Below are positions 54,801 to 64,000 of a stretch of 64,000 nucleotides of DNA, piece by piece. The notes under the pieces are model-generated. The model was not told the origin of the DNA, ran no database searches, and worked only from the letters and a program-made list of their open reading frames with translations. Both the position numbers and the translations under genes were made by a program. Source of the DNA: Cololabis saira (lineage: Eukaryota > Chordata > Actinopteri > Beloniformes > Belonidae); NCBI RefSeq assembly GCF_033807715.1, contig NC_084596.1:39914458-39978457 (forward strand), written 5' to 3'. Each line of letters begins with the position of its first letter. The stretch's first letter is position 1.

Positions 54801-54923
54801 CAACTGCTGGATTTCGGCCCCGTCACTGCTGATGGACGTCTACATCTAGAACAATGTAATACAAACATCCACGTGTATTTGTGTGGAAGTACGTCTCACT
54901 GCCCAAGTACTAATACAGTTAAT

Positions 54924-54929
54924 AATAAA
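54924..54929 (+). terminator. Poly(A) signal AATAAA of gene D
   Basis: AATAAA 124 nt after the stop codon, with a second ATAAAA just after. Confidence 0.5.
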
Positions 54930-55490
54930 TATAATAAAAGCATGGTCCAGTGTTCTCATCTGAAGTAAAATGAGAAATAAAAAATGTGCTGCTGCCGCCT
55001 GAGCAGCTGTAGCTGCAGCATCACCAAGTAAAAAGTATGACGAAAAGAAATAAAGAAAAACTCCTGCAGTCACTCTCATGTGTACTTTGATATTATTGTT
55101 TTTGCAGTATCCAAGATATCCCAAGATATTTCACGCTTTTTCATGTCAACTATAAATAATTAGCAGACGTGCATTTCTGCATTTCAGGCCTTCAATATAA
55201 AACAGTTTTTACCACTTTTGTTATGTTTTCATTCCTTCTTGAAACACTTAAAAGGTGATATGGCGTTAATCATAACCAGTGATAAACAGTCCAGGTTGCT
55301 ATTTTGTCCCATTCTTCCTGCAAACACACTGTATCTGTCCCAGATGCCCTCAGGATTCATATCATGTACAGTGACATAAATGGTTTATAGTTGGTAACGA
55401 TTTAAAGGAGAAGTTGTAACAATATTTACGAGGAATATTCCTTGTTTACAAGCTGCCAGTTTAGTGACATTATCATCTGGAGAACACGGA
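54930..55490. other. Unassigned 3' flank of gene D
   Basis: A/T-rich; no exon or repeat recognised. Confidence 0.45.
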
Positions 55491-55494
55491 TGTC

Positions 55495-55710
55495 ATGCAT
55501 GTTCTCCCCCGTGCTTGGATGGGTTTACTGCAGGTACTCCAACTTCCTCCGTCGGTTCAAAAACATGTTAGACTGAGTGGTGATTTTATTTGTCCATATG
55601 CGTGAGTGTCTGTGGTTGTTTTTATGAATGTGGCCTTGGGGTGGACTGGAAACCCGTACAGGGAGTCATTTCCTCCAACAGGGGCCCAAAATATTAGAGA
55701 CGCGCATTTT
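55495..55710 (+). mobile_element. Retroposon tail (GTTCTCCCC...GGTACTCC type)
   Basis: ATGTTCTCCCCCGTGCTTGG, GGTACTCCAACTTCCTCCG and AAAAACATG...TAGACTGAGTGG match a widespread fish retroposon tail. Confidence 0.6.
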
Positions 55711-56045
55711 TCCCACCCATAAATTATACCGCAGAGGATAAAACATTTAGATTTTGATATCCTTAACTCACGTGCAACATCCCCAAGTAACGTCAACACA
55801 AACCAAATGTTTTATCATCTCATTTCAGCACAAGGCCACAAAAAAAAAAAAGCTGAAACCGCAGCAAGACTTAGTCCATTCTTTAAGAGTAACTGTGTTT
55901 TTAAGAGTCACTGTGAGAACAGTTACACAGCACAAGGACAACTAATCACACTCCACTATTTATCAACATGTCTTTCCGTTGCAGAGCAGCGTTCCTTTGT
56001 GAACAGCTGGATGGTTACGCTCTGCAGGTGATCCTGGTGAAGAGC
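55711..56045. other. Unassigned sequence
   Basis: No recognised gene or repeat; a poly-A run at 55842-55853. Confidence 0.4.

Positions 56046-56047
<2 letters not shown>

Positions 56048-56087
<40 letters not shown>
56048..56087. repeat. (TC)n microsatellite
   Basis: Twenty TC dinucleotides directly upstream of the LINE 5' fragment. Confidence 0.9.
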
Positions 56088-56088
<1 letters not shown>

Positions 56089-56089
56089 T

Positions 56090-56530
56090 CCGGGTGCAGG
56101 GAGCGTGGTGGTGCTGGGAGAGTGGTGATGGGTGTGTCTGAGAGTTTGTGATTTCTCTAAGATCTAACACTTTTTTCCAACTTGATGTTTATTGTGTATT
56201 AAAATTATTTAGTTTTGGGGTTAGTAGTAGTAAAGTTTTTGTGTTTAGTTTGTTCACGTGGCGGGGATGGCGTCCGCGGAGACGCCGTCCCTGTCAATGC
56301 GGCATGGCGTGAGAGTGGTGCCGCCGGCGGACATCACGGTGGAGCAGGTACTCCTGGTAATAGGAGAGCAGGTAGGACATGGAAACATCGTGTACGCATC
56401 ACGGATGAACAAAGCTGTGGTGGCGTTTATGAGAACGGAGGCCTTTGTGTCTCAGCTCATTGAGAGTGGGTTGCGCCTGAATAATGAGTTTATCCGAGAG
56501 GCACCTGGCTGCAGACCTCCACTGTGAGGT
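56090..56530 (+). mobile_element. LINE 5' UTR and ORF1 N-terminus (Tx1/L1-like)
   Basis: Frame reads RHGVRVVPPADITVEQVLLV, GEQVGHGNIVYASRMNKAVV and LIESGLRLNNEF, matching the ORF1 start of fish Tx1-like LINEs (often mis-annotated as zinc-finger CCHC proteins). The element breaks off at 56527. Confidence 0.65.
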
Positions 56531-57427
56531 CGCTTCCGGTGCAGGCTCCACTGTCAGGACGCCTCCACTGTCAGGACGGTGGACGGGGGGCGGGGCAGGG
56601 GGGAGTGAAGACGTTTAAATGCCGATTTCATCTGCCATTTAGATCGAGGGACGACAGCGAGTCATGTCCAGAGTAGCGGTGAGTTGCTGATTTTGCTTAT
56701 ACACAGAAAGTAAATGCATGGTTTCTTGTGTTCTTGATCAATATAGGTGCCGTAAAATAGTAACGTTATAGATGTGAACACCAGATGTTTTGTTCCTGTT
56801 CTTTTGGTCTCAGATTGTCACAGATTGTTACATTTTTTTAAAAAGCAAATAAAATCTAATAAAAACAGACACTCCTGTGAAAGATCCACATGTTCGTTTT
56901 TCTGGTGCACCAGAAGAAAACCAGTGAACAGAATCAAATGTAAAAACAAGCTTTTATTATATCATGCACAATGTTTTCCAGTCAGAGGTACTTCTCCCAA
57001 ACCACAGAGGTAGGACAGAAATGCACACGGTTGTCATCGATCTGGTCGTATTTATCCTAAAAAAGGAGGTGTTTTGTACAAAATTATGGGTGAATCGTAT
57101 CTGTGGAGCAGCTGCGGGGAAAGACACCTAAACATGTCACACCTGCCACACAGCTTAAACTTTAAGAAAAACAGGATGGTACCCATCAGTTTTAAAACAG
57201 CTTTTTCTCTGTTGTTTTCACTTAAAGAAGACAGAAATCAGCTAAACAGTCTAGTCATAAAAACCAGGAGGTGACCCTGCCCCGAGAGCAACAACCAGTG
57301 TGGAATCTTATAATAAAAAAACCTTTCAGAAATGTTATAAAATCCTAACACCTGTTAACATGTAGGGAATTTGTTTCTTCCTGCAAATCCTTAAAACTTT
57401 CTTGTGTGCTTCTATTTGACTCTACAG

Positions 57428-57474
57428 GTTGTAACCGTTTACAAATAAATACAGTAAGTGTCCCTCTTTTGTAA
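57428..57474 (+). pseudogene. Orphan Cys-Cys tail exon
   Basis: CTCTACAG acceptor, CCNRLQINT, GTAAGT, read-through VSVPLL and TAA. Same layout as in genes A-C, but no upstream exon to splice from. Confidence 0.65.
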
Positions 57475-57768
57475 ACAAACTGAATTTCTGGTTTCTTCAT
57501 TCATTCACACTGTAGTTAAGTGTCACAAACGAACCTTCAGACCTGAAAACTGATCCATGAAACTTCTGTCTTGTGACTAGCGTTTCTGCAGGCCCAGATC
57601 ATGAAGACACTACTTTCAGATTTGCTGATGAAATGTCATCACAGAAGACTTGAGACGATCGGTTCTGATCACGCTCTACGTAGCTTTTCAGTCTTAATTA
57701 ATCACAGTTAATGGTTTGTTAGCTCAAAGCTGAATAACTGAATCAACTTGTAAATGTGCTCCAGTTTG

Positions 57769-57774
57769 AATAAA
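57769..57774 (+). terminator. Poly(A) signal of the orphan 3' end
   Basis: AATAAA in the context TTTGAATAAAGTCC, conserved with gene A. Confidence 0.6.
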
Positions 57775-57840
57775 GTCCTGATCTGAGACACTAAACATCC
57801 AACTCTGACTTGTGTTTTTGTTCTTAAATTCTCATTAGTG

Positions 57841-58240
57841 TTTGCTGCGGAGACGGCTGACCCGTAATGGGCGAAAGTGTATCGCCCTACCTACGAGGTT
57901 ATTTTGCAGTTTGCAGTCTTAAGATTATTATCAAATCAGCAACCTACTTTATGGTGCTGATCCCACAACGACATTCAGTCAGCCTGAATGTCGCTTCCCC
58001 ACCAGATGGGGCCATTTCCAGCAGATTCCAAATCGTCCCAGGCGCTCGCGTAGACTTTCATGATGAGAGCTTCTTTTTTCCAAATGTTGACCCTTGCATT
58101 TATTTCTATGGGGTCCAGAAGGGCTTGCCCCAATGTGATGTGTTACATAGATGCGTATTCGGACGATACGTGCCACGCTGGCGCGTATCAAAAGACCAAT
58201 GTCTATGGCAAGCCATTTGAGTATTTATTCCATATCCTTG
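57841..58240. other. Unassigned sequence
   Basis: Short frames on both strands but no recognised domain or terminal repeat. Confidence 0.4.
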
Positions 58241-58259
58241 ATACCAGCCCTCAGTTTTC

Positions 58260-59340
58260 TTTACTAGTTTGTACTTTGACTATACTAGTTGAACATTTTT
58301 TTGCATTAGTTCAGCATGTTGTTTTACCAGTATAACAAAAGGTTGCACTAGTCACACTTTTCAAGCAACTAGTAACACTTTCATCCACTGCCAATCCAGG
58401 AAGCAGGAACACATGGAGGCACACGTCAAGCACTGGAAATCTGCAAAAAACCCACAAACGAAACACAAAACCGACACGGAGCCGACCAAAACAACAAGCC
58501 AGTTGAACAAGCCAGTGTATATGTCTATGTGTGTGTATGCGTGTATGTATATGACTATGTGTGTGTGTATGTAAATGCGGACCGCGGCCCAGGCAATGCC
58601 CGGCCACCCGGTCCGGGCCGGACACGTGGCCAGGAGGCCCTCACCCTCCAGGCCAACGACCCCCACCCGGCGAGGGGCCAGCCTGCCTGGAGAGACAGAG
58701 CCGCCCCGGCCGCCGACGCGGGCAGGAGCACCCGCCCCCACGAAAGTGGCCCTCCAAGACCAGAGGGGCGCCCCGCCGCGGAGGCAGCGGGGGGGACCGG
58801 AGACGAGCCCGGAGAGAGGGAACCCTCCAACAGGGCGACAGCCGCGCAGGCCCGACACCGGAGGGCCCCAGACCCAGGCATCCCATTCATTCATCCATTC
58901 ATCTATAATCCGATATCTATAATAATAATATAATATACTAGACACAATAATGATAATAAAAATGATGATAATAAAATAATAATAATATTAATAACCATCT
59001 TTGTATAACATAATATTAATAAATTATTACATTTTGTTATCCTGCCAATGTCCTGTCAGGTTTCTGCTTTCTCGTTAACTAGTGACATACAGTTGTGTGC
59101 TAGTTCACCAGTAAGAGTAAAAAAACCCACTAGTAAACTAATAATTACTGAAATGTCTACTAGTCAGCTAGTTGTGTCCTCAATTTTTTTTAGTAGTAAA
59201 CTAGTTATGGCCTCTTGAGTCTTGATAGTTTCTTAGATACATTGATTTTTTACTTGTTGACTAGTAAGGTCCACAAAATGTATAAGTTATACTCGTAAAA
59301 AGAATTACATTGCTGGTAAAGTAGTAGTGTCCACCATGCT
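58260..59340. repeat. ACTAGT-rich repeat, split by a LINE-like insertion
   Basis: ACTAGT or CTAGT words occur at irregular 15-40 bp spacing at 58260-58385 and again at 59075-59340. The block between is the G/C-rich repeat and an A/T-rich tail. Confidence 0.5.
58391..58960. mobile_element. G/C-rich LINE 3' UTR-like repeat
   Basis: GGAGAGAGGGAACCCTCCAA, AGACCCAGGCATCCCATTC and a final ATTCATCCATTCATC relate it to 40291-40590. Very G/C-rich at 58590-58870, so long frames on several strands are artefacts. Confidence 0.5.
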
Positions 59341-59549
59341 TACTGGACTGGAAGACGTCAAAGCGGTTGGTCAGAGTTAAGAAGGTATTTAACCGTTTAA
59401 AACAGCTTTTTAAATCACCTTACCGATGAATGAAGATTGGAGATGGGTCGATAATTTTGCGCTAGCAACTGGTCCAAATTGTTCCTTTTCAACAGTGGTT
59501 TGATGACTGCTGTCTTCAGGATCTTCAAGATCTCCAAGGTCTGGGGTGT

Positions 59550-61400
59550 TGTGCTCGCCCATATGCCCATGTGAACTCTGAACTTATAAGATGTATGAAC
59601 ACTTTGTGAATGTGTATATTCAACTTTGAAACGGCTCAGCTGAAAATCGGCTGTAATGTGCCTCCAAAAATGGCCGCCTGGCCAGGAACTCCAACCCCCA
59701 GCATGCCTTCCGTGGGGGGTGGCGCCTACAAGCGGCGCGCATCCAATCGCAATGAGGCACCGATGACGTCACCGCAGCGCGCGTAGGATCAAAACGCCGC
59801 GCTGCGCGTTCATCTGTCTCTTTTTCCTTCATCAACCAGTGGGTCAGTTCGTCCACCTTTGGCTCCGGGCCAAAGGGACCACGACCTTCCCCCCCCTCAA
59901 AAGGGGGGGTAAGAGGAGAGATCTGCGGCATGCTCCAGCCGGTCCGGCCGGAGGATCCGAGGATCCACGGCGCGGACCGCGGCGCTGCATCCCTCTCTCC
60001 CCTTTTCTCGCTTCTCCACTTCCTCTCATCCGAGCTGGATCGTTTGGCTCCGGGCCAAGATCCCATCTTCCTTTCTCCCCCCGGCTGGGGGGAGGTGTAA
60101 GGCCCCCATCGGGCCGCTCCGTTGGACCTGCAGCCCGTTGAAGCCGCGGTGCGCGGAGCCGCCCCCATCAGCTCTCGGTCTCAACTTTTCATCCGGAGCT
60201 CCGAGTCCTGCTTCACGTATCCCCGGTCCCTGGGAGCTGGAAAGGGGGTGGGAGCCGCTTCGAGACTCGGCCCCGGCCCAGGGTGAGACCCGTTCCTCTT
60301 TCATAACCTCTCTCTCTGCTCTTGAGTTCACCTGAAAGGACCTGTGGACAGCCTGCCCCGCGCAGAACCGAGACGCATCCCGCCGCCCGTCCCAGGGCCA
60401 CGCGCTCAGGCCGACGGGCACCAGCACTCAGAAGAAGTTGACTGGCCCCGCGCGCACCCGAGACGACGTGATAGCCTCCGGACCGGGGGGGAGCGCCGGC
60501 TGCTTCAGCTGTTTCCCCCGTCCTCTCGTGATTCCAGAGTCAGGAGGAGGAGCGGGAGAGGCGGGAGGACTCTCTTGGATCGGACTCCGACCAAAGACCC
60601 GGCAGGAACCCCTGATCGGCACCCGGAGACCCGAGGAGGCGTGAGGTTTTGAGACCTGGGTGTATGAGTTTAACTGGGAGTGTTACAGAGCTAAATCTGT
60701 GTTCAGAGCTGAGATTACATCAGCATCATTATCAGGACTGTTGTCATTAATTTGTAGTCACTACTTTCTGCTAGTCATTCATGTTTTAAAGCGCCGTTTC
60801 GCCAGTTGATCACGGTTTAAACGGGATCACCATCAGTTCTAATTGCACGTGGCGTGGTTACAGTTCCGCCATCTTTAAAATACCACAGGAGCCCGGCTCC
60901 TTTTAAACACTGCAATATTTTAAACCGTACATGTTCGTGATATCATTTTTATTATTGCTTTGATTTCTTTTTTTCATTCCATGCATTTAACTTTCATTTC
61001 ATTTTTATTGATTGTTGTTTTTCTAGTTAATTAATTGTTTTATAATACTTAAGTTCTGCCATCAGGTTTATTTGGGGTGTTGCGTTTATCATCTTTTGAC
61101 ACCTGTATGTAAATAAATCCTGATTGATTTTTAATGAGTGGTTGTTGTTATTTCATGCAAGATTTGGTCACAAATTGATTTGTTTAAGCAGAGCCTAGTG
61201 TTCGGATATCACGCCTTCAACTGTTATCCTGTAATTGATAGTAGGATTTGCTGTTATGCAGGATAATTCAAATCATATGAGACTGATTTTCTGCTGTTTA
61301 GTTATCACAATTCCTCTGGAGTAAGGCCCGGCGGTGGTGCCCCGACGAGAATTATTATCATTTTGATAATTCAATTTGATAAATAGTCAACTTTATTAAT
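59550..61400 (+). mobile_element. Possible large LTR with primer-binding-like site
   Basis: A G/C- and CpG-rich promoter-like part (59650-60650) is followed by an A/T-rich part with AAATAAATCC (61109) and then GGTGGTGCCCCGACGAGA at 61330, which resembles a retroviral-type primer-binding site. No gag or pol follows and TG...CA borders were not fixed, so this is only a proposal. Confidence 0.3.
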
Positions 61401-61689
61401 TATTAATAATTATTAATAATATTCATTAATAGCCTTCGATAACTGGACAGCCAAGCTACCCGAGTTGCACAACAGGGGGAAAACACCTGACCAAAAGGGA
61501 AGAGTTTATTTATTTATTTGAATCAGATGAGAAGCCATGACGGGTGAAACTTTGTTGAAGAAAGCTGTGGGTAAAATAGAGATAACCTATTACACCCGTT
61601 TATGTTTGACTGATAATTTAGCAGTGACGTCAGAGAGCGGGACGTGCTACGGGGTCCGTACATTACTCAGTCCCGCAAATATGTCCTCT

Positions 61690-62490
61690 CATTCTTCTCA
61701 GAGATTTGAGTCTGCTACAGTTTGGACATACAGTATGGACCAAAAAACAGCTCGGGCTGTATTTTGTCCTTTCCATCAAAGTAGAAAAAGGTAAATAAAA
61801 AAAAAACGGACCAACTAAAAAGATCACATGAGGATCCAGCAGATGACTGGAAGAAATTTGAAATCTGTTCTGTGACAGACATGAAAACAGTGTAAAGATC
61901 TAAGAACTGGAGTTATGTGGTCCACTCTACTGGTGCTAGTGAGGACTCGGGTCTCCTGGTCCTAGTGAGGACTCGGGTCTCCTGGTCCTAGTGAGGACTT
62001 GGGTCTCCTGGTCCTAGTGAGGACTTGGGTCTCCTGGTCCTAGTGAGGACTCGGGTCTCCTGGTCTCAGGGAGGACTCGGGTCTCCTGGTCTCAGGGAGG
62101 ACTCGGGTCTCCTGGTCTCAGTGAGGACTCGGGTCTCCTGGTCTCAGTGAGGACTCTGGTCTCTGGAACCCAGCCCCCGCCAGCCCCCCCCTCCCCCCCC
62201 CCCCCCCCCGGCACCGGGAACCCCAGAGCCAAAGGCGAGCCCAACCTTTTTCTATACCTGCCCTATCCCCTGCAGGGTCATGGGGGTCAGCCGGAGCCAC
62301 CAACATACACTCACTAACAAAGACATGGACAATCATTCTCTCACCACCGCCTTCTCCCCCCACATTTTCTGATGATTTAAGAGACATAGATGCTCACACT
62401 GCTTAGATAGTCACGCAAATTATTTTTATTTTCGTCGATGACAACTGAAAATGTATAAACAGTTTTAAATGTTAAACATTTAATTGGTTG
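61690..62490 (+). repeat. Partial fifth copy of the gene-upstream segment
   Basis: 61690-61925 matches 40080-40290; 62245-62355 matches 40410-40520; 62360-62485 matches 40720-40845. Homology ends at 62487 where a LINE begins, so the promoter and gene of this copy would be to the right of the window or lost. Confidence 0.7.
61935..62165. repeat. 26-bp minisatellite
   Basis: About nine copies of GAGGACTCGGGTCTCCTGGT plus CCTAGT or CTCAGT, exact 26-bp period. Absent from the gene D counterpart. Confidence 0.92.
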
Positions 62491-62993
62491 ATGACGACAA
62501 CAACAGCTGAGCAAAATCTGGACATTCAGTGGACAATGTGGTCTCAATTAGAAGACCTAGATTTTGCAGATGACATAGTCCTCCTGTCTACCACCCAAGC
62601 ACAAATGCAAACCAAATTCACAAAACTTGCCGTAACAGCAGCCACTACAGGACTTCACATCAACAAAAGCAAAACAAAGGTGATAAATATAAACCACAAA
62701 ACAAACAATAACAACATAAACCTGGATGGAGAGGCAATGGAAGAGGTGGACACATACACGTATCTGGGAAGCATCGTAGGGAGGGATGGAGGCAGCGACA
62801 AAGACATACAAGCTAGAATAGGGAACGCCAGAACAGCTTTTCTAATACTACGGCAAGTATGGAACTCCAAACTCATCTGCACGCAAGCCAAACTCCGCAT
62901 CTTCAATTCCAACGTCAAGTCAGTTTTACTGTATGGAGCGGAAACATGGAGAACCACAAAAGCAACAACAAACAAACTGCAAATTAAAAAAAA
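62488..62993 (+). mobile_element. LINE polymerase, first part
   Basis: Open frame reads LEDLDFADDIVLLSTTQAQM, TGLHINKSKTKVININ, YTYLGSIVGRDGGSDKDIQA and VLLYGAETWRTTKATT. It breaks at 62993 and resumes at 63938 with TFINKCLRHILGIYWP. Confidence 0.8.
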
Positions 62994-63937
62994 ATTTCAA
63001 TTCAATTTTATTTATATAGCGTCTAATATAACCGAGTTGTCTCTAGACGCTTTCCAGAGACCCATACCCAGAACATGACCCCCGAGCAGTTATTACATAA
63101 ACAATGGCAGGTAAAAACTCCCCTAGTGGGAGAAAAACCTTAAGCCAAACAGTGGCAAGGAAAAACTCCCCTTTAGGAGGGAAGAAACCTTGAGCAGGAC
63201 CAGGCTGCCGAGGGCCAGACTGGTGGGTCAGGGACGGCAACAGCACAGCAGGCAGGTGGAAGCAGCAACGGGATGACCAGGGGTGGGGACCACAGGCCAG
63301 CACGCAGCTCCTGAAGCTCCGGCCCAATCATCAAGTCCCAGGTTGGGGTGCAGGGTCGGGGAAAGGTTGAAAAGGGGCAGGGCCAGGGAGAGGAGTCTTG
63401 AGGGACGAACCTTCTCCCCCGCCCAAAAGGGGCCGTTACCCTGCCCCCCTCACTCCCACACTGCAGGTTCCGGTGTCCAACAAAGGATGCTGCAACATGG
63501 ACAAAAGAGAGAAAAGGGAGGAGAAGGGGGGGCCAGCACAAGAAACTACAGGAGCGACTCTGACACACTAAAGTTTACACTACCTAGAGATTTACCAACA
63601 CCAGCTAGAGGTTTACTAAACACTAACTATAGGCTTTACTAAACAGAAATGTTTTAAGTTTGGTTTTAAAGGTTGAGGTGGTGTCAGCCTCCTTAACCCA
63701 GATTGGAAGTTGGTTCCATAGTAACAGTGCCTGATAGCAGAACGCCCGCCCTCCAAATCTACATTTGGATACTCTAGGAACTACGAGTAAACCTGCACTC
63801 TGAGAACGGAGAGCTCTGACAGGAACATAAGGCACTATCAGGTCTTGCAAATAATGCGGAGCTAAGCCGTTTTGGGCTTTATACGCAAGTAATACAATTT
63901 TAAATTGGATTCTGAATTTTACGGGTAACCAATGGAG
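62994..63937 (-). mobile_element. Second LINE inserted within the first
   Basis: Same family as 41957-43614 (TTCAATTCAATTTTATTTAT tail, same 3' UTR and a minus frame ending FLFSKAYS). It is 5' truncated and splits the host LINE frame; GCAAA on both sides may be a short target duplication. Confidence 0.82.
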
Positions 63938-64000
63938 CAAACATTCATAAACAAATGCCTACGACACATCTTAGGAATTTACTGGCCTAACACCATCACA
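63938..64000 (+). mobile_element. LINE polymerase, second part
   Basis: Continues the frame broken at 62993: TFINKCLRHILGIYWPNTIT. Runs off the window. Confidence 0.75.

Larger units (their letters stand above)
56771..57840 (+). pseudogene. Orphan 3' end of a B/C-type factor H-like gene
   Basis: Homologous to 22995-23998 and 30800-31765: last intron, tail exon and 3' UTR. Unlike B and C it retains the poly(A) signal. The CCP19- and CCP20-like exons are missing; homology begins about 85 bp after where the CCP20 exon would end. Confidence 0.75.

Noticed and set aside
55820..55860. CCP-like exon start (TTTCAGCACAAGGCCAC)
   Set aside because: Resembles the acceptor and first bases of the CCP1 exon, but poly-A follows and no CCP sequence is present.
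59620..60652. Several long overlapping frames
   Set aside because: Overlapping frames on both strands in CpG-rich DNA with no known motifs; likely chance.

Overview
The window looks like a piece of a teleost fish genome. It has spliced genes with signal-peptide and CCP (sushi) exons bounded by phase-1 introns. The DNA between exons is packed with fish-type transposable elements: hAT, PIF/Harbinger and TTAA-type MITEs, tRNA-derived SINEs, several LINE families, Ty3/Gypsy, BEL/Pao and DIRS-type retrotransposons. Species cannot be told from the sequence. All coordinates and splice sites were read by eye, with no transcript or database support.

The real host genes form a cluster of short, secreted complement factor H-like (CFHR/CFHL-like) genes. 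Gene A (5950-13631, minus) has a signal peptide, three CCP exons, a 57-nt Ser/Thr/acidic linker exon, two further CCP exons and a tiny terminal exon. Genes B (19557-23745, plus) and C (28450-31511, plus) have signal peptide, CCP, the same linker exon, the same last two CCPs and the same terminal exon; they lack two CCP exons present in A. Gene D (40989-54800, plus) keeps the signal peptide and first CCP, but its next recognisable coding exon is 10.8 kb away and encodes a different terminal CCP and tail. All chosen splice sites conserve phase and give open frames of about 349 (A), 224 (B), 225 (C) and 152 (D) residues. The last two CCPs of A-C resemble the C-terminal surface-recognition pair (CCP19-20) of factor H, so the products are probably soluble regulators or decoys of the alternative complement pathway; that function is inferred.

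B, C and D sit in three head-to-tail repeat units starting near 14011, 24115 and 31881; A is inverted beside them. Each unit carries, in order, an antisense LINE reverse-transcriptase relic with a Harbinger MITE inside it, an array of about 20 bp built on TGATGTCA-like words, the promoter, and the gene. A partial fifth copy of the upstream segment appears at 61690-62490. An orphan 3' end of the B/C type lies at 56771-57830.

Region by region: 1-5100 holds TE debris, including a Myb/SANT-like relic, nested MITEs and a 50-bp minisatellite inside a MITE. 5400-13700 is gene A, with Gypsy and LINE insertions in its large intron. 14011-24115, 24115-31880 and 31881-43720 are the tandem units. 43730-47060 is a decayed DIRS-type element. 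47060-48520 is CpG-rich DNA and DNA-transposon ends. 49070-52020 is a LINE inserted in a decamer repeat. 52109-54800 is the 3' part of D. 54800-56760 holds LINE fragments. 57830-61680 is unassigned and GC-rich repeat sequence, possibly including an LTR. 61690-64000 is the partial fifth unit, cut by one LINE that is itself cut by another.

The paralogous units serve as a natural before/after record: five insertions (hAT 1.64 kb, Harbinger 1.18 kb, hAT 0.77 kb with nested foldback, SINE 0.51 kb, LINE 1.66 kb) have target-site duplications in one unit and an intact empty site in another.
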